A stretch of DNA of 35,921 bases from Balamuthia mandrillaris (Eukaryota; Discosea; Longamoebia; Balamuthiidae), in assembly GCA_031835245.1 (NCBI GenBank), contig JAVKOQ010000458.1:1-35921 (forward strand), in the 5' to 3' direction. The notes under the pieces are model-generated. The model made no database searches. It saw only the letters and a list, made by a program, of their open reading frames with translations, and was not told where the DNA came from. Shown piece after piece: positions 1-14,500 of this stretch. Made by a program: the position numbers and the translations under genes. Within the stretch, counting starts at the first letter, position 1. Each line of letters begins with the position of its first letter.

Positions 1-1
1 G

Positions 2-3000
2 AAGAGAAAGAAGCAGCTTTCGGTCTGGTGGAAGTTGGACCCAACGGAGGGAATGAACAGGATGAGAATAAGGTTGAAACCGAGTTTGGTTCGAGCTGTG
101 TTCAACCGAAATGGCTTATGGACATCTGGTACTTTTCTTGTTCTGTTTCTTTTTTGCTCTTCTTTCAGACAAAGTTTTCTTTCTTGTTTGTTTACCACAA
201 TCCAAAAAGATGACTTGATGAAAGTACGTCGAGTGAGCGCTTTGGAAATAGGAAAGCTCTACGAAGGCAGAGGTAACGACGCGAACCACAACGAGTTTCA
301 CGTCGTCCTAAAACCGGGAGAAAAGATATTGTTGGCAGCTCGTTGTCAGTGCATCACTCCCTTCTCCACAAGAGAAGGAGATATTCTTCTAAGCGACAGC
401 AAAGCGTATTTCTTCGACATGAGCCAACCCTCCTCCACTCTTAGTACTTCTTCTCCTGAGACACATCGTCGTCGTCGGAAAGAAAAACGTAAACGACAAC
501 TTCAGCAACAACAAAAGAAACTCTCTTTAGAGAAGCAAGACGGAGAAGAATCAGAAAAAAGAGGAGAAGCAGAAGAGGAACGACAACAAGCAAGAGGAAG
601 TTGGAAGAAAGGAGTTGTTAGGGATCAAGATGAAGAGTTATTATCAACAAAGGAGACAAAACAGAAAAAATGTAAAAGAACGGCTGGAAACACCAACAAG
701 TCTATCGTGTGGCTATATGAAGACATCAAAGAGATCCACAAACGGCGTTACCTCCTGAAGAACACTGCTTTGGAAATCTTTCTAACCACGGGAAGAACTC
801 ATTTGTTGGCGTTTGCCGAGACAGCGGAAAGAGATAACATCTACGACAAACTGTTGTCGATGGATTTGCCGAATAGAGTTGACTACGAGAGCGAAGTCTC
901 TGGCAATCTTCTCAGAAGCAGCATCACGGACAAGTGGAAGAGAGGGTTGATCAGCAACTTTGAGTACTTAATGCACCTCAACACGTTGGCTGGAAGATCT
1001 TTCAATGACCTTACTCAGTATCCCATCTTTCCTTTCCTCCTGAAAGATTATACTAGGTAAGCATCTCTCTTTTTCTCTCTTTCCTCGTTTTCTTCTTCTG
1101 TCATCTTTCTTCTCTTCCAGTCTTCGCTTCTATTCTAACAATAAAAACGAACAGTGACGAACTAGATTTAACGAACCCAGAAACCTTCCGAGACCTCTCC
1201 AAGCCGATGGGAGCACAAGACCCGGCCCGCCTCCAAAAGTTCGTCGAGAAGTACCAAATGGTGCTGGAAATGGGGGAGAAACCCTACTACTACGGCTCCC
1301 ACTATTCCAACATTGGTTCCGTGCTCTATTATCTAGTGCGCATGAACCCCTTCAGCAAAGCGTTTGTCGAGTTTCAAGGAGGAAACTTTGATGTACCGGA
1401 TCGTTCCTTCCACAGCTTGGAGTCTACTTGGCTGCTCTCCTCTCGACTTTCCAGCAGCGACGTCAAGGAGCTCATTCCAGAGTTCTTCTATCTTCCCGAT
1501 TTTCTGCTGAACAGCAACGACTTTGACATGGGAGTCAAACAGAACGGATGGAGAGTGGACGATGTAATGCTGCCTCCGTGGGCCAAAGGCAGTCCTCGTC
1601 TCTTTATTCAGAAGCATCGAGAGGCATTGGAGTGCCGTTATGTCTCGGAGAGATTACATCAGTGGATCGACTTGATGTTTGGTCATTTGCAGTCGGGGGA
1701 GGGGGCAAGGAGAGCTCATAACCTCTTTCACCCGCTGACCTATGAGGGAGCGGTTGATGTTGACCTTATCGATGATCCGGTGCGTAAGCGAGCAACCATC
1801 GCTCAGATAAGCAGCTACGGACAGACACCGCGACAGCTCTTCAAACGACCTCATGCCGAACGCTCTTCCTCCTTCCTCCTCGTTCCTTCTTCTTCGCTTA
1901 CCCTTTATCCTTCCTCTTCTTCTCCATCATCTTCCTTTGCATCGTCAGAGGATTCATTCATTTATCTCAAGTCTTGGACCCAATCTGTGGTACATGTTTA
2001 TCCTCACCCTATTGCAAGCCTGGCGTTTGTTGGCTCCGGAGGAGACCAACCATTAGCTCTTCCTCCGGACCGGTTGCTCTTCCCCAATGCAACACGCTTC
2101 GTCTCTTGGAATCATTGGGATCAAAACCTCCGAATCTGTTCGTTGGAGCAGAAGAAAGTGTTGTTAGTATTGAAGACGATGCACGATGAGGACGTACTGT
2201 GCGCTGCGATGACTGCTCCGGCTGGACAGTACTTGGTGACCGGAGGGACCTCCAGTATTATAAAAGTGTGGAAGCTGAAGAGGGACAAAAACATGGAAAG
2301 AATTGGAGGCAAAGGTGCTACCATGCGTATCAGCCTCTTCTCCTTTTTGTCTGGCCATTATGACCACGTTTTGAGCGTAGCTGTTAGCAAGGGTTTGCTC
2401 TCTCTCTCTCTCTCTCTCTCGCCCTGGCTCTTTAAGGGGTATTCCTTTTTAAATCCTCTTTTTATTGATTGAATAGATTGGAACATAATTGTAAGTGGAA
2501 GTGCGGATGGAACAGCAATAATATGGGACCTCAATCGAGCACGTTACTTCAAGTCTCTACGGCTAGAACAAGCTCTTCAATCTCTGCACTCTCATCAACA
2601 ACGCTCATCAGCTTCTCAGCATAGATGCTATCACAGCATAAATGGCGACAGTCTTGACTCACAAATCAACTGCGCTTTCTTGCTTGACCGGCTTTCCGCG
2701 CTGCGTTCCTTTGATCATGAATTACGTTCTTCATCTCCTCAACTTTGCGTCACTTCTGTGGCTATCAGCAAAACGACTGGCAACATCTTTACCGTTCACA
2801 ACATCGGAGAACAAAGACCAAACAATGCAGCTCACACGTTCTCCCAAAACAAGAACCTAAAGAGAGAAAGTCGTCCAAGCACTTGGTCAAGACGCAGACA
2901 GCAAAAAGAAGATGAAGAAACTTCGATTCTTTACAGCAGTAGTGTGGATCGCTCTAAAGAGGCTGAAAACGGACCATCCTTTTTGTCGATGTGGAGCATC

Positions 3001-3627
3001 AACGGACGTTTATTGGCTGCTACGCTTTGCGAGAGTCGTATCAACTGTTTGGCGCTGACTACTGGAGTGGAAGGACTGTGTAAGAACATAGTCATAGGAG
3101 GACTTCAGAACGGCGGCTTGAGAGTTTGGGATTCGTTTGACTTGACTTTGTTGCATGATATCAAACCACACGAAGTCAACTCTTCTTCTCCTTCGTCTTC
3201 TTCATCGCCTACTTCTTCTTCGCCCTCTCTCAACGATGTTAGCGACACAACCAACGTTTCGTCTTCCTCTTCTCCTGGATCACTACCAACAGTAACTGTA
3301 CAAACTTCAGCTTTTCCTGCAATAACGGCTTTATGTCTCAATGACGAAAACACGCAACTGCTCACGGGCGATGAAAGCGGAACAGTTCTCAGCTGGGCCG
3401 TCAAACGAACCACCAATCCCACCCAGTTCATTCGCAACTTGACCACCCGACAACGAAGACCCTCCACTGCCATTCCTGTTTCCTCCTCAGCTTCTTCTCC
3501 TATCAAAACCAACAGCGGCAATTACAGCAACGCAAAGGATCAACTGCAACAACAGCAAGCACAAACGGAGACAGCACCACCAGAAGAAACTCCATCAAAC
3601 GGAGAAGAGGAGGAACAAGGAAACTAA
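2..3627 (+). CDS. BEACH-domain protein (lvs/neurobeachin/LYST class), 3' part
   Basis: Partial gene; its 5' end lies left of the window. Proposed exons are 2-128, 210-1056, 1155-2392 and 2477-3627, with GT-AG borders and phases 1, 2, 1. The first exon shows the pre-BEACH signature WKLDPTEGMNRMRIRL. Exon 2 carries a PH-like segment (IVWLYEDIKEIHKRRYLLKN) after a charged low-complexity insert. The BEACH domain starts near nt 890 (LLRSSITDKWKRGLISNFEY) and crosses the second intron, with conserved YYYGSHYSN, FYLPDFLLN and VDDVMLPPWAKGSPR. WD40 repeats follow (for example IIVSGSADGTAIIWDL) to the C-terminus. There is no FYVE domain, which argues against the WDFY3 subtype. Family members are large cytosolic scaffolds for membrane traffic and lysosome or contractile vacuole function. 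The exact subfamily cannot be set without the N-terminus. Confidence 0.9.
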
Positions 3628-3630
3628 TTA
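3625..3630. other. Abutting convergent stop codons
   Basis: The hexamer TAATTA holds the + strand stop TAA (3625-3627) of the BEACH gene and, read on the other strand, the stop TAA (3628-3630) of the Fic gene. No intergenic base separates them, so both 3' UTRs must run antisense into the coding region of the other gene. An AATAAA on the minus strand (3665-3670) lies inside the Fic coding end. No + strand AATAAA is seen just after 3627. Confidence 0.9.
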
Positions 3631-4782
3631 GCGAATGGGTTGTTTCCCTATCGCTGTTGTGCCATTTATTTTTGTAAAATTATCATCACGATACAAGCCA
3701 TGAATGTCCTCTTGCTCGCCCTCTTCCAAGCGCTCAAACGCTTCCACTATCAACCGGTGATCTTCCTCGGGCACAGCTTCATCGGCCAACAGTCGTTGAA
3801 GGCCATCCGTTGACACAGCTGCAAGCAGTTTGGTGAAGGGTCGATCTAGGTAGCACTGAATCGTGGAGCGGTAAAAATCGCTGGCGCTATCCAGAAGAAG
3901 TTGCATGAGCTTCAAGGGGGCCTTCTGAGGCGTTTTGCTGCCAGCAGATATGAGCGCGGAGAGGTAGAGTTCGCGAGACTTGAACATCGGAAAGGGCAAG
4001 GGGCAGTGGGCGTCCAAGATGCGTTTGCTAATGAAGCGGCACATGCGGCCGTTCCCGTCGATGAAGGGATGGATGTCCACGAAATGAAGCTGAGCAAATG
4101 CCGCAAGAGCGAAAGAGTAGAGAAGATGTTCGGGCGAGTACGCCGGGTAGCCATCATCGATTTGCTTGGCGAGCTTACCGACGAGGATGCAGAGTCGTGA
4201 GAGCAGGGGAGGGATGATGGTGTGGTGTGGAAAAAGGTGCTTTGAGCCGTCAGCTCCATCAGCGTAGGCTCCTGCTTTGCGAAGCTGGCCAGGGTGCTCG
4301 AGAAGGCCTTGGAAGAGGACCGCGTGATATTCGGAGAGTTTTTCCACACTCCATGATCGGCTTTGAAGGTGTGGGTCGCTTGAGTGCGTACGTTGGAGCA
4401 GCTGCAGGGTTTGCAGCACTTCTTTCTCTGCGGGGGTGTTGGCGGGTTTTGTTTGGTTGGTGATGATGGCCTCCGTCTCGCCTTCTGAAGAGGTTCCCGC
4501 AAACTCGATCCTGTTGTTGTGGAAGATCCATGAGGCCACCGATTGAGTAACCAACTGAGCGTGTAGCCCTTCAGGCTTGTTCACGATGGCAGAGCGGTAG
4601 TTTTGGATCAGTTCGTGGACCTCGTGCGCTCGATGCTTGAGCTCCCCGGCGAAACCAAGGAAGTAGGCCACGGAGGGGGTTTGGCGTTGTTGTTCCCGTT
4701 TTGCTTGCAAAAGCTCGTGGAGGCAACAGGTCGTTTTTCCTGTGTCCAGGTCCGCCAACAGGCGCGTGGTCGTTCGGTCCAT
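3628..4782 (-). CDS. Fic/DOC-family AMP-transferase-like protein
   Basis: Single exon of 384 aa. The Fic core motif HPFIDGNGRMCR (residues 238-249) matches HPFxDGNGRxxR completely: catalytic His238, Asp/Glu-site Asp242 and anion-binding Gly-Asn-Gly-Arg are all present. An upstream helix around residues 84-97 (WIFHNNRIEFAG) resembles the inhibitory helix (S/T-xxx-E-G/N type), with Glu93 as the likely inhibitory glutamate. This would make it a class II (N-terminally inhibited) enzyme. Fic enzymes usually transfer AMP from ATP to Ser/Thr/Tyr; the target cannot be told. No transmembrane anchor or TPR like that of animal FICD is visible. The start at 4782 is the first ATG of the open frame. It has no introns, unlike most neighbours, and its stop codon is directly adjacent to the convergent BEACH gene stop. 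Bacterial origin is possible but not shown. Confidence 0.88.
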   Translation of the reverse strand: MDRTTTRLLADLDTGKTTCCLHELLQAKREQQRQTPSVAYFLGFAGELKHRAHEVHELIQNYRSAIVNKPEGLHAQLVTQSVASWIFHNNRIEFAGTSSEGETEAIITNQTKPANTPAEKEVLQTLQLLQRTHSSDPHLQSRSWSVEKLSEYHAVLFQGLLEHPGQLRKAGAYADGADGSKHLFPHHTIIPPLLSRLCILVGKLAKQIDDGYPAYSPEHLLYSFALAAFAQLHFVDIHPFIDGNGRMCRFISKRILDAHCPLPFPMFKSRELYLSALISAGSKTPQKAPLKLMQLLLDSASDFYRSTIQCYLDRPFTKLLAAVSTDGLQRLLADEAVPEEDHRLIVEAFERLEEGEQEDIHGLYRDDNFTKINGTTAIGKQPIR

Positions 4783-4976
4783 GTTACAAGCTACTAGATT
4801 TGCATGAAGCGGTTTTTCTTGGTAAGCGTTTTAGTGGAGAAAATTATAGGAACATAGCAGAAAAAAAGAATGTCCATTGCTCTGCTCGTTTATGGGAGTA
4901 AGAATGCACCATAGTAATACAAAGACAGAGGGAGCAAAACCCCAGCGGGTCCCTCCCTCTTTCTTTTGTTTTGTTT

Positions 4977-7301
4977 TTAGATCTCCTTCACAAAAGTGGC
5001 GTAGCACTCGGCCAGAGTGTCCACAACTCGGCTCATATCCAGGCCGATGGTGATTCTCACAAAGCCAGGGAACCTGTTGCTGATGTCCCGCACGTAGATG
5101 GACTCCTTCTCCAACCTCTGGCACAGCTCCGCCGTTCTGCCGCCGGGCACAGGACCAACGCAAACAAAGTTGCCGCCGCCGCCTGAACGTGCGGGCACGC
5201 CCCTCTTCTGAAGGTCGTGGAGGAAGGCTTCCCTGGCAGCATTGGTGGCCTTGATGTAAGGCAGGTAATAGCTCTCCCACTCCTTTAGGGCCTGCGAGGC
5301 GGCCACCTGGGCAAAGGAGTTGACGCTCTTGGGGTTGTAGTAGGCTCGTAGCCCGTCGATGGTGGTCGGATGGCCGACCATGTAGCCGCAGCGCACGGAG
5401 GCCAGGCAGAAGGCCTTGGAGAAGGTCCTGGTGACGATGACGTTGGTCATTGTCGTGGCCAGTTTGGCGCAGGTCATCATGAAAGGAGGGCAGGACAAAG
5501 GCTTGTCTTCCTGCTTGGACTTCTTGTCTTCCCCTGCCTCTTCTTTCTGTTTGGCCTTCTCGTTGTTTGCTTCTAGTTGTTGTGGAGCATCTGGGTCAGG
5601 ACTGCTGAACTCGTAATAAGCTTCATCCACCAGAAAGGTCGTCCGGGGATAGCGTTCCGCCAAGCCACGAACTGTCTTGGGCGACCACATCACTCCCGTC
5701 GGGTTGTTGGGAGAGACCAAGTAGACCAAACAGGGGTTGTGCTGCTCTATAGCCTCGCTGAGAGCATCCGCATCCGCCACGAAGGGGTCCTTATCTCGGT
5801 TGTGCTCTGCCGCTTCCCAGCGAACAAGAGTGGCGCCTGCGCCGACCGCGTTCACGCAAAAGTGGTCGTAGGTAGGAACCGGAGCCAGGACCACCTTGCC
5901 AGGACCCAACAGGGAATGACAAAGCAGAATGAGGGCATCATCCGAGCCGTTGGTGATGAGGAGGCTCTCCTCGATGATGCCCCCACAGTACCTGGCTAGC
6001 TGACGACGGAGCTCCTCTCCTCCAGCCAGGTGAGGGTACCACTTGAGGAAGGTGCCCTCGGCGGCTTGCACAAAGTTCATCAACGCCTCCGTCACGCTGC
6101 GAGGAGGAGGTATGGCTCCTTCGTTCCAGTCCAGCTTCAGCACTTGCGTGGGAGGAAGTCCTCCACGAGCGATCTTGTCCAGAGAGGTGGTGGGAAGGTA
6201 TCTGGCCGGTGGCACCTTGACTCTGCCTCGTTCGATCACGGCCGAGTAGTCTATCAGGTCGTTCTTGTCGGGAAAGACAACTAGCACGTGGTAAATAGCG
6301 TGGAAGTTCCACAAGAGGTGAATGATGTGATCCTCATCCGTCAAACGACGATGGACTCCCTCGAAATGTCTCTTTAACGAGTCGATGCGTTGGGAGATGC
6401 GAAAGCCCTCTCGAAGAGGTATCTCTGGGTCGGCGTACTTCAACGCCGACAGCTCGTTGTTGATGCCGAGGCGTTCCAGGGCGATGGGAGGGAGGAGATC
6501 TCTCCTCGTGACCGGCGCCGCGAACTTGCCCAACACCGAGGCATCATCTCTGGGCACGTCGGTGACCACGCCAGGTCCTGGCAGCGGCTCCAAGTACATC
6601 CTGTAAAAGTCCTCTCGTTGGGCCTGCCTCTGGGCCTTTGTGTACTTGCTGAAGGGGAAGTCGTCCACCTCCGCGGCGGCCATCACCAACCAACAGGCCA
6701 TGAGAAAAAAGTCAATGGCCTCCTGCGAGGCCAGGCCCAACACGTCCGCCCGGTTGAAGAGGTGGTTTGCCAGGTTGACAAAGTAGATAAAGTCGTAGCC
6801 GGCGCCCTGCGGCTGAGGGTGCCTCTTGCTGCCCTCGTAGGCGTGCTGGGCCATGCCCTGCAGCTGGCGAAAGTGAGAGCCCACAAACTCGGACATGGCG
6901 GTCATCCACTGGGAGGAGATGAGGTGCTGCAGGCCCTTGCCAAACTTCTGGCCGGGGACGGGGTCCTCCTTGATGCCCAGGTTGTAGATCTTGATGCCCT
7001 TGACGTACTCGGGGTCAGGGGTGACCATCTCGGTGGTGACCACGTCCTTGGTGACGCCGGCCACGCGCCGCGTGCGCGTCAGGTTGCGCAGGCGTATCCA
7101 CCCTTGCTGGCCGTCGGGCTTCTTGACGAGCGCAAACTCGGGGGTGGCCTCGAGGACCTCCACCTGGGTGTCGTTGGGCAGCCAAACGCCGTTGAAGGGG
7201 CTGTTGTCGGCAGGGAGCTTGCGGAGGCGGGTGCCGTCCTTGTACTTTGGGTTGAGCGCGAAGAGGAACTCCCCGGCGGTAGGCAGCTCTTTCCCTTCCA
7301 T
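4977..7301 (-). CDS. HisC-like class I/II aminotransferase with novel N-terminal extension
   Basis: Single exon of 774 aa. Residues about 388-774 are a PLP aminotransferase of fold type I, closest to histidinol-phosphate aminotransferases: LDWNEGAIPPP at the start, SPNNPTG (530-536), DEAYYEF (559-565) and the Schiff-base lysine in TRTFSKAF (Lys629), followed by an Arg in the phosphate-binding stretch. A charged insert (about 575-605, Lys/Glu-rich) sits between the Asp and Lys motifs. Residues 1-80 look like an SH3-type barrel (GVWLPNDTQVEVLE... GWIRLRNL). Residues about 120-350 form an alpha-helical region I do not recognise. HisC enzymes are normally about 350-400 aa and stand-alone, so the fusion is unusual. 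The substrate could be histidinol-phosphate or another amino acid. It has no introns and a higher GC content than most neighbours. The start at 7301 is the first ATG. Confidence 0.85.
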   Translation of the reverse strand: MEGKELPTAGEFLFALNPKYKDGTRLRKLPADNSPFNGVWLPNDTQVEVLEATPEFALVKKPDGQQGWIRLRNLTRTRRVAGVTKDVVTTEMVTPDPEYVKGIKIYNLGIKEDPVPGQKFGKGLQHLISSQWMTAMSEFVGSHFRQLQGMAQHAYEGSKRHPQPQGAGYDFIYFVNLANHLFNRADVLGLASQEAIDFFLMACWLVMAAAEVDDFPFSKYTKAQRQAQREDFYRMYLEPLPGPGVVTDVPRDDASVLGKFAAPVTRRDLLPPIALERLGINNELSALKYADPEIPLREGFRISQRIDSLKRHFEGVHRRLTDEDHIIHLLWNFHAIYHVLVVFPDKNDLIDYSAVIERGRVKVPPARYLPTTSLDKIARGGLPPTQVLKLDWNEGAIPPPRSVTEALMNFVQAAEGTFLKWYPHLAGGEELRRQLARYCGGIIEESLLITNGSDDALILLCHSLLGPGKVVLAPVPTYDHFCVNAVGAGATLVRWEAAEHNRDKDPFVADADALSEAIEQHNPCLVYLVSPNNPTGVMWSPKTVRGLAERYPRTTFLVDEAYYEFSSPDPDAPQQLEANNEKAKQKEEAGEDKKSKQEDKPLSCPPFMMTCAKLATTMTNVIVTRTFSKAFCLASVRCGYMVGHPTTIDGLRAYYNPKSVNSFAQVAASQALKEWESYYLPYIKATNAAREAFLHDLQKRGVPARSGGGGNFVCVGPVPGGRTAELCQRLEKESIYVRDISNRFPGFVRITIGLDMSRVVDTLAECYATFVKEI

Positions 7302-7665
7302 TTCTTTTTTTAATATTCTGCTTCTTATGATGGTCGTTCACTCTATAGGAAACAGCGAGCGGGAGGTGAAAAAAAATAAGACAACAGCAAAAGAGAAAGA
7401 GATAAAGGTTCTTCTTTCTTCTTCGGACGCTTTCTTTTATGTGTTGTTTTGGTCAATCTTTTCATTTAAAGGTCACCTTACCTTAAAAACCTTCCAAATA
7501 TAAACAAAAGCAGATCAAGATTTGATCACCCTCCAATCAGATTTCAATCATTTACTCCTGATCAGCACAAAGGGACCTCTTATTGTTCTATTTTGCTGCA
7601 CAATTGGTGCGCATTTGGTGCTATAACGACCCACTAAAGGGAGGTAACGCTCTGCAGCCAAGAAG
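7302..7665. promoter_or_regulatory. Divergent intergenic/promoter region
   Basis: 364 bp between the start of the aminotransferase gene (minus) and F-box gene A (plus). It contains a CCAATCAG box at 7533-7540, about 130 bp before the plus-strand ATG, and a short perfect inverted repeat GATCAA-GAT-TTGATC near 7513-7527. No ORF or RNA gene is supported here. Confidence 0.4.
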
Positions 7666-11396
<3,731 letters not shown>

Positions 11397-11527
11397 CGGT
11401 TACTCAGGCATTACCTGGATGATCTTATATAGTGACGTGGCGTCTTAGGATTGGCCAAATTTCAAAGATTGATCAAAAATTTGTCTTAAAAAGGAAAAAA
11501 TTATAGGATTCTTCAGATCGGCACACG
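11397..11527 (+). promoter_or_regulatory. Short promoter between tandem F-box genes
   Basis: 131 bp separate the stop of copy A from the ATG of copy B. It contains TTATATAG (TATA-like, 11425-11432), TGACGTGG (11433-11440, CRE/G-box-like) and an inverted CCAAT box ATTGG (11450-11454). These lie about 75-100 bp before the ATG at 11528, which is a reasonable core promoter geometry. Function is inferred from motif and position only. Confidence 0.4.
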
Positions 11528-14500
11528 ATGGAAGGCAAAGAAGACTTGTTCGTCAGGCTTCCTTGGGAGCTTGCTCATAAGATCTGGACAGAGTTTCTGG
11601 GTCCACGTAACGTCCCTGCTCTTGCGTTGGTTTGTCATCGCTGGAGGGCTCTATGCTACGACCAAGACGTAAATCATTTTTGTCCTCTTTTTTCGTTTTC
11701 TTTTTTTTTTTTTCATTTTTATTCTGTTCTTGTTGAAGGTCTGGAGGAGATGGTACTTTCAACGCTTTGGCAAGCCATTAAAAGGAAGCATGGACTTTAG
11801 AGAGCTTTTTCGCTCCCGATGCAATCGTGACAGTCAAGCTCAAAGCTTCCACGTGGGGTTATTAGGTGATGGCGCATGTTTAACAACACAGTTACTCGCC
11901 GTTCCTGCCTCTCCTTCTTCTTCTTCACCTTCTTCTCCTTTGCCTTCTTCATCTTCTGCTTCACTTTCTTCTTATTCGTGTTATTGTTATTCTGTTTTGC
12001 TTCTTCTCAACGTTGTCGTCTCTTTTCGCTCTTTTCTGCTCAAAAAGGCTTTGCCAATTACTTGTCTTCGGCTCCGCAAAGGTTGCCTTTGAGACCTCTG
12101 CTCCACGAAACACGTTAGTTGTCTTCTCTTTATACTTTGTTCTGCTCTTTTTGTGGTTGCCCTTGGTTGCTGCTATTTTGTTCTTCTTCTTCTTCTTCTT
12201 GTTCTTCTTCTTGTTCTTCTTCTTCTTCTTCTTCTTCTTCTTCTTCTTGTTCTTGCTCTTGCTCTTCTTGTTCTTGTTCTTCTTCTTGTTCTTCTTCTTA
12301 TCCTTCTTGTTCTTCTTCTTCTTCTTCTTCTTCTTCTCTTTTTTGCTCACTTCTTACTTTGCAATGACTTGCAGGTTCGTGGCAAGGGCAACGGGTTTTG
12401 GTGGCCGCAGAATCAATCTTTTCTTGTAGGTTGCGCCTTTCACTCTCTCTGTATAATGCAGCATAAGTTGCTCACCAGGTGTATCGTTTACACACAGGCA
12501 TATTACTCGTGGTGGCGACCGTGAACACATTCCACAGCACTTGAATGGTGATCGACCTTCTCCAGCACTCCTCTTTTTTCTCCTGCTTTCTTCTTTCTTC
12601 GTTTCTTTTCTGTCGTTCTTCGTCCTCCATTCTTCTTTTGAAGCTTCATTATTCTTGTTCGTCTTCTTTTTGTTGTTCTTGTCTTTCTTCTTCTTCTGAT
12701 ATAACAAACACAAAACAACAAAAGTTTGGCTGCTGTGTTGTGGCGCCAAAAATGTGGGACCATCCTATCAACGGCTGCTTGACCATTGGAGTTGGCTGGG
12801 TGCGAATACACACAGCTCACCTCCTCATTCTCTTCCCTCTCTTATCGTTGTCTTCATTCAGTTTCTTCTGTTTCTCTAAGCACAATCCCAACAAAAAAAA
12901 AAGCCAACAAGCTTAAGGACATAACCATCCTTAGCGTAGGAGTATCGGACAAAGAAGAAGGAGGGGACCAAGAAGCGCTCCACAGTCTCTTTGGACCTCT
13001 CGTGTGCGACCTGTTGACAGGAAAAGGCGCACAAGAGCTGCTGCAAATTATAGCTGATGCTTGCGTCTCCGCATGGAGTGCCTGGCACCTAGCCAAGGAA
13101 GATAAAGGTTTTTTCCGTTCTATATTCTCAAGAAAAAGTACGACGTTCTCCTTTTCTTTCTTTACCTTCTCTTTCTTTCAATCTATCTTTCTCGTCGTTT
13201 CTTTCTTCAACTTGCATCACATGAATCCTCTTCTATTTTCCTCTCTTTCTTCTTTGCTTCCTATCTTACTCGTGCACAACAAAAGAGGCAAAAGAAGGTT
13301 TCAAACAAAGTATCCTGCAAAGCTTTCTTGGTTCGTATGTTAAGTCATTTTACAATAATACGTTACCCTTCTCACATTTTGGTTAAAACAAACACAGCCA
13401 CCAAACCTATTTATAACATAACTCTGAAAGACGAGACCAAGCTCTCTTTGGACTTTATTGCGGATTCTTGGCGTTACATCTTCGAAATGACCCATTCCTC
13501 CTCTGAGTACTGTCATCACTTTACTACTCTGGTTCGTCTTGTGTTGTTGCAATGCTTCTCTCTCCCTCTCTCGCTCTCTTGCTCTCTCTCTCTTTCTTTC
13601 TCTCTCTCTCTCTCTCTTCCTGATAACAAATGCTTGGATGTGTCTTTCGACAACAACCACAAAAGATGAAGCCGTTCACTCCCAATGAATCCAGCATTCC
13701 AGAGGAACTTAAGGAACATACCGTCGAGTATCTCATACAGCTTTCCGACTTTATACAAAAAATAACTTCCACCTTTGGTATTACTCCTCTGTCCTTCTTT
13801 TTTCTATCTGTTGTCCTTTCTTCCGTGCATTCTTGTTCTTCTTCTTGCTTCTCCTCATCTCTTTCTTCTCTTTCTGCGACTTATGAAGGCCTGATGAACA
13901 CTATTGATTCCCTGTTAACGTGGGGCAATCTTTCTTGCTGGGGGAAGGACCTTCCTACGACTCGTCTTCTATTTGAGATACTATACTTTCTTATTCGATT
14001 TGATCTCTCCACCGTTTGTACCCTCTCATTGTTCACTCACCTCTGCTTGTTGCTCTCCTCTTGCTCTTTTCTTTCTTTTGTTCTTTCTTAGTTCTTCTCT
14101 TTCTAATAGTTATTCTCCTTCTTCTCCTTCTTCTTTTTCTTGTGCTGTCTATTTTACTATTCTTCCATTTTATTATCTTGCGGTGTGCTTCTCCTTGCTT
14201 CAACCTTCTGAACACAGGCTTCCACCCAAATGACCAACAGTTTGGCGGCTGCCGTTTCTATAAACGCAGCCGACCTACTCGATGAGTATGACAACCCCAC
14301 CATCGCATCTCAAATCCTTCACGTGGCCACACCGCTATTATCACGTCCTTTGCCATTCTTCTCTTGTTTTCTTCGCGATGTTACTCCTAGCTCTCCTTCT
14401 CCGTCTGCTGTTGCTGAGTATGAACTCGCACAACTGAGGTTGAAACGCTCTGCATTGATGGGGAGTGTTGCCAACCTTTGTCTGGCTTTGCTTGAGGAAA

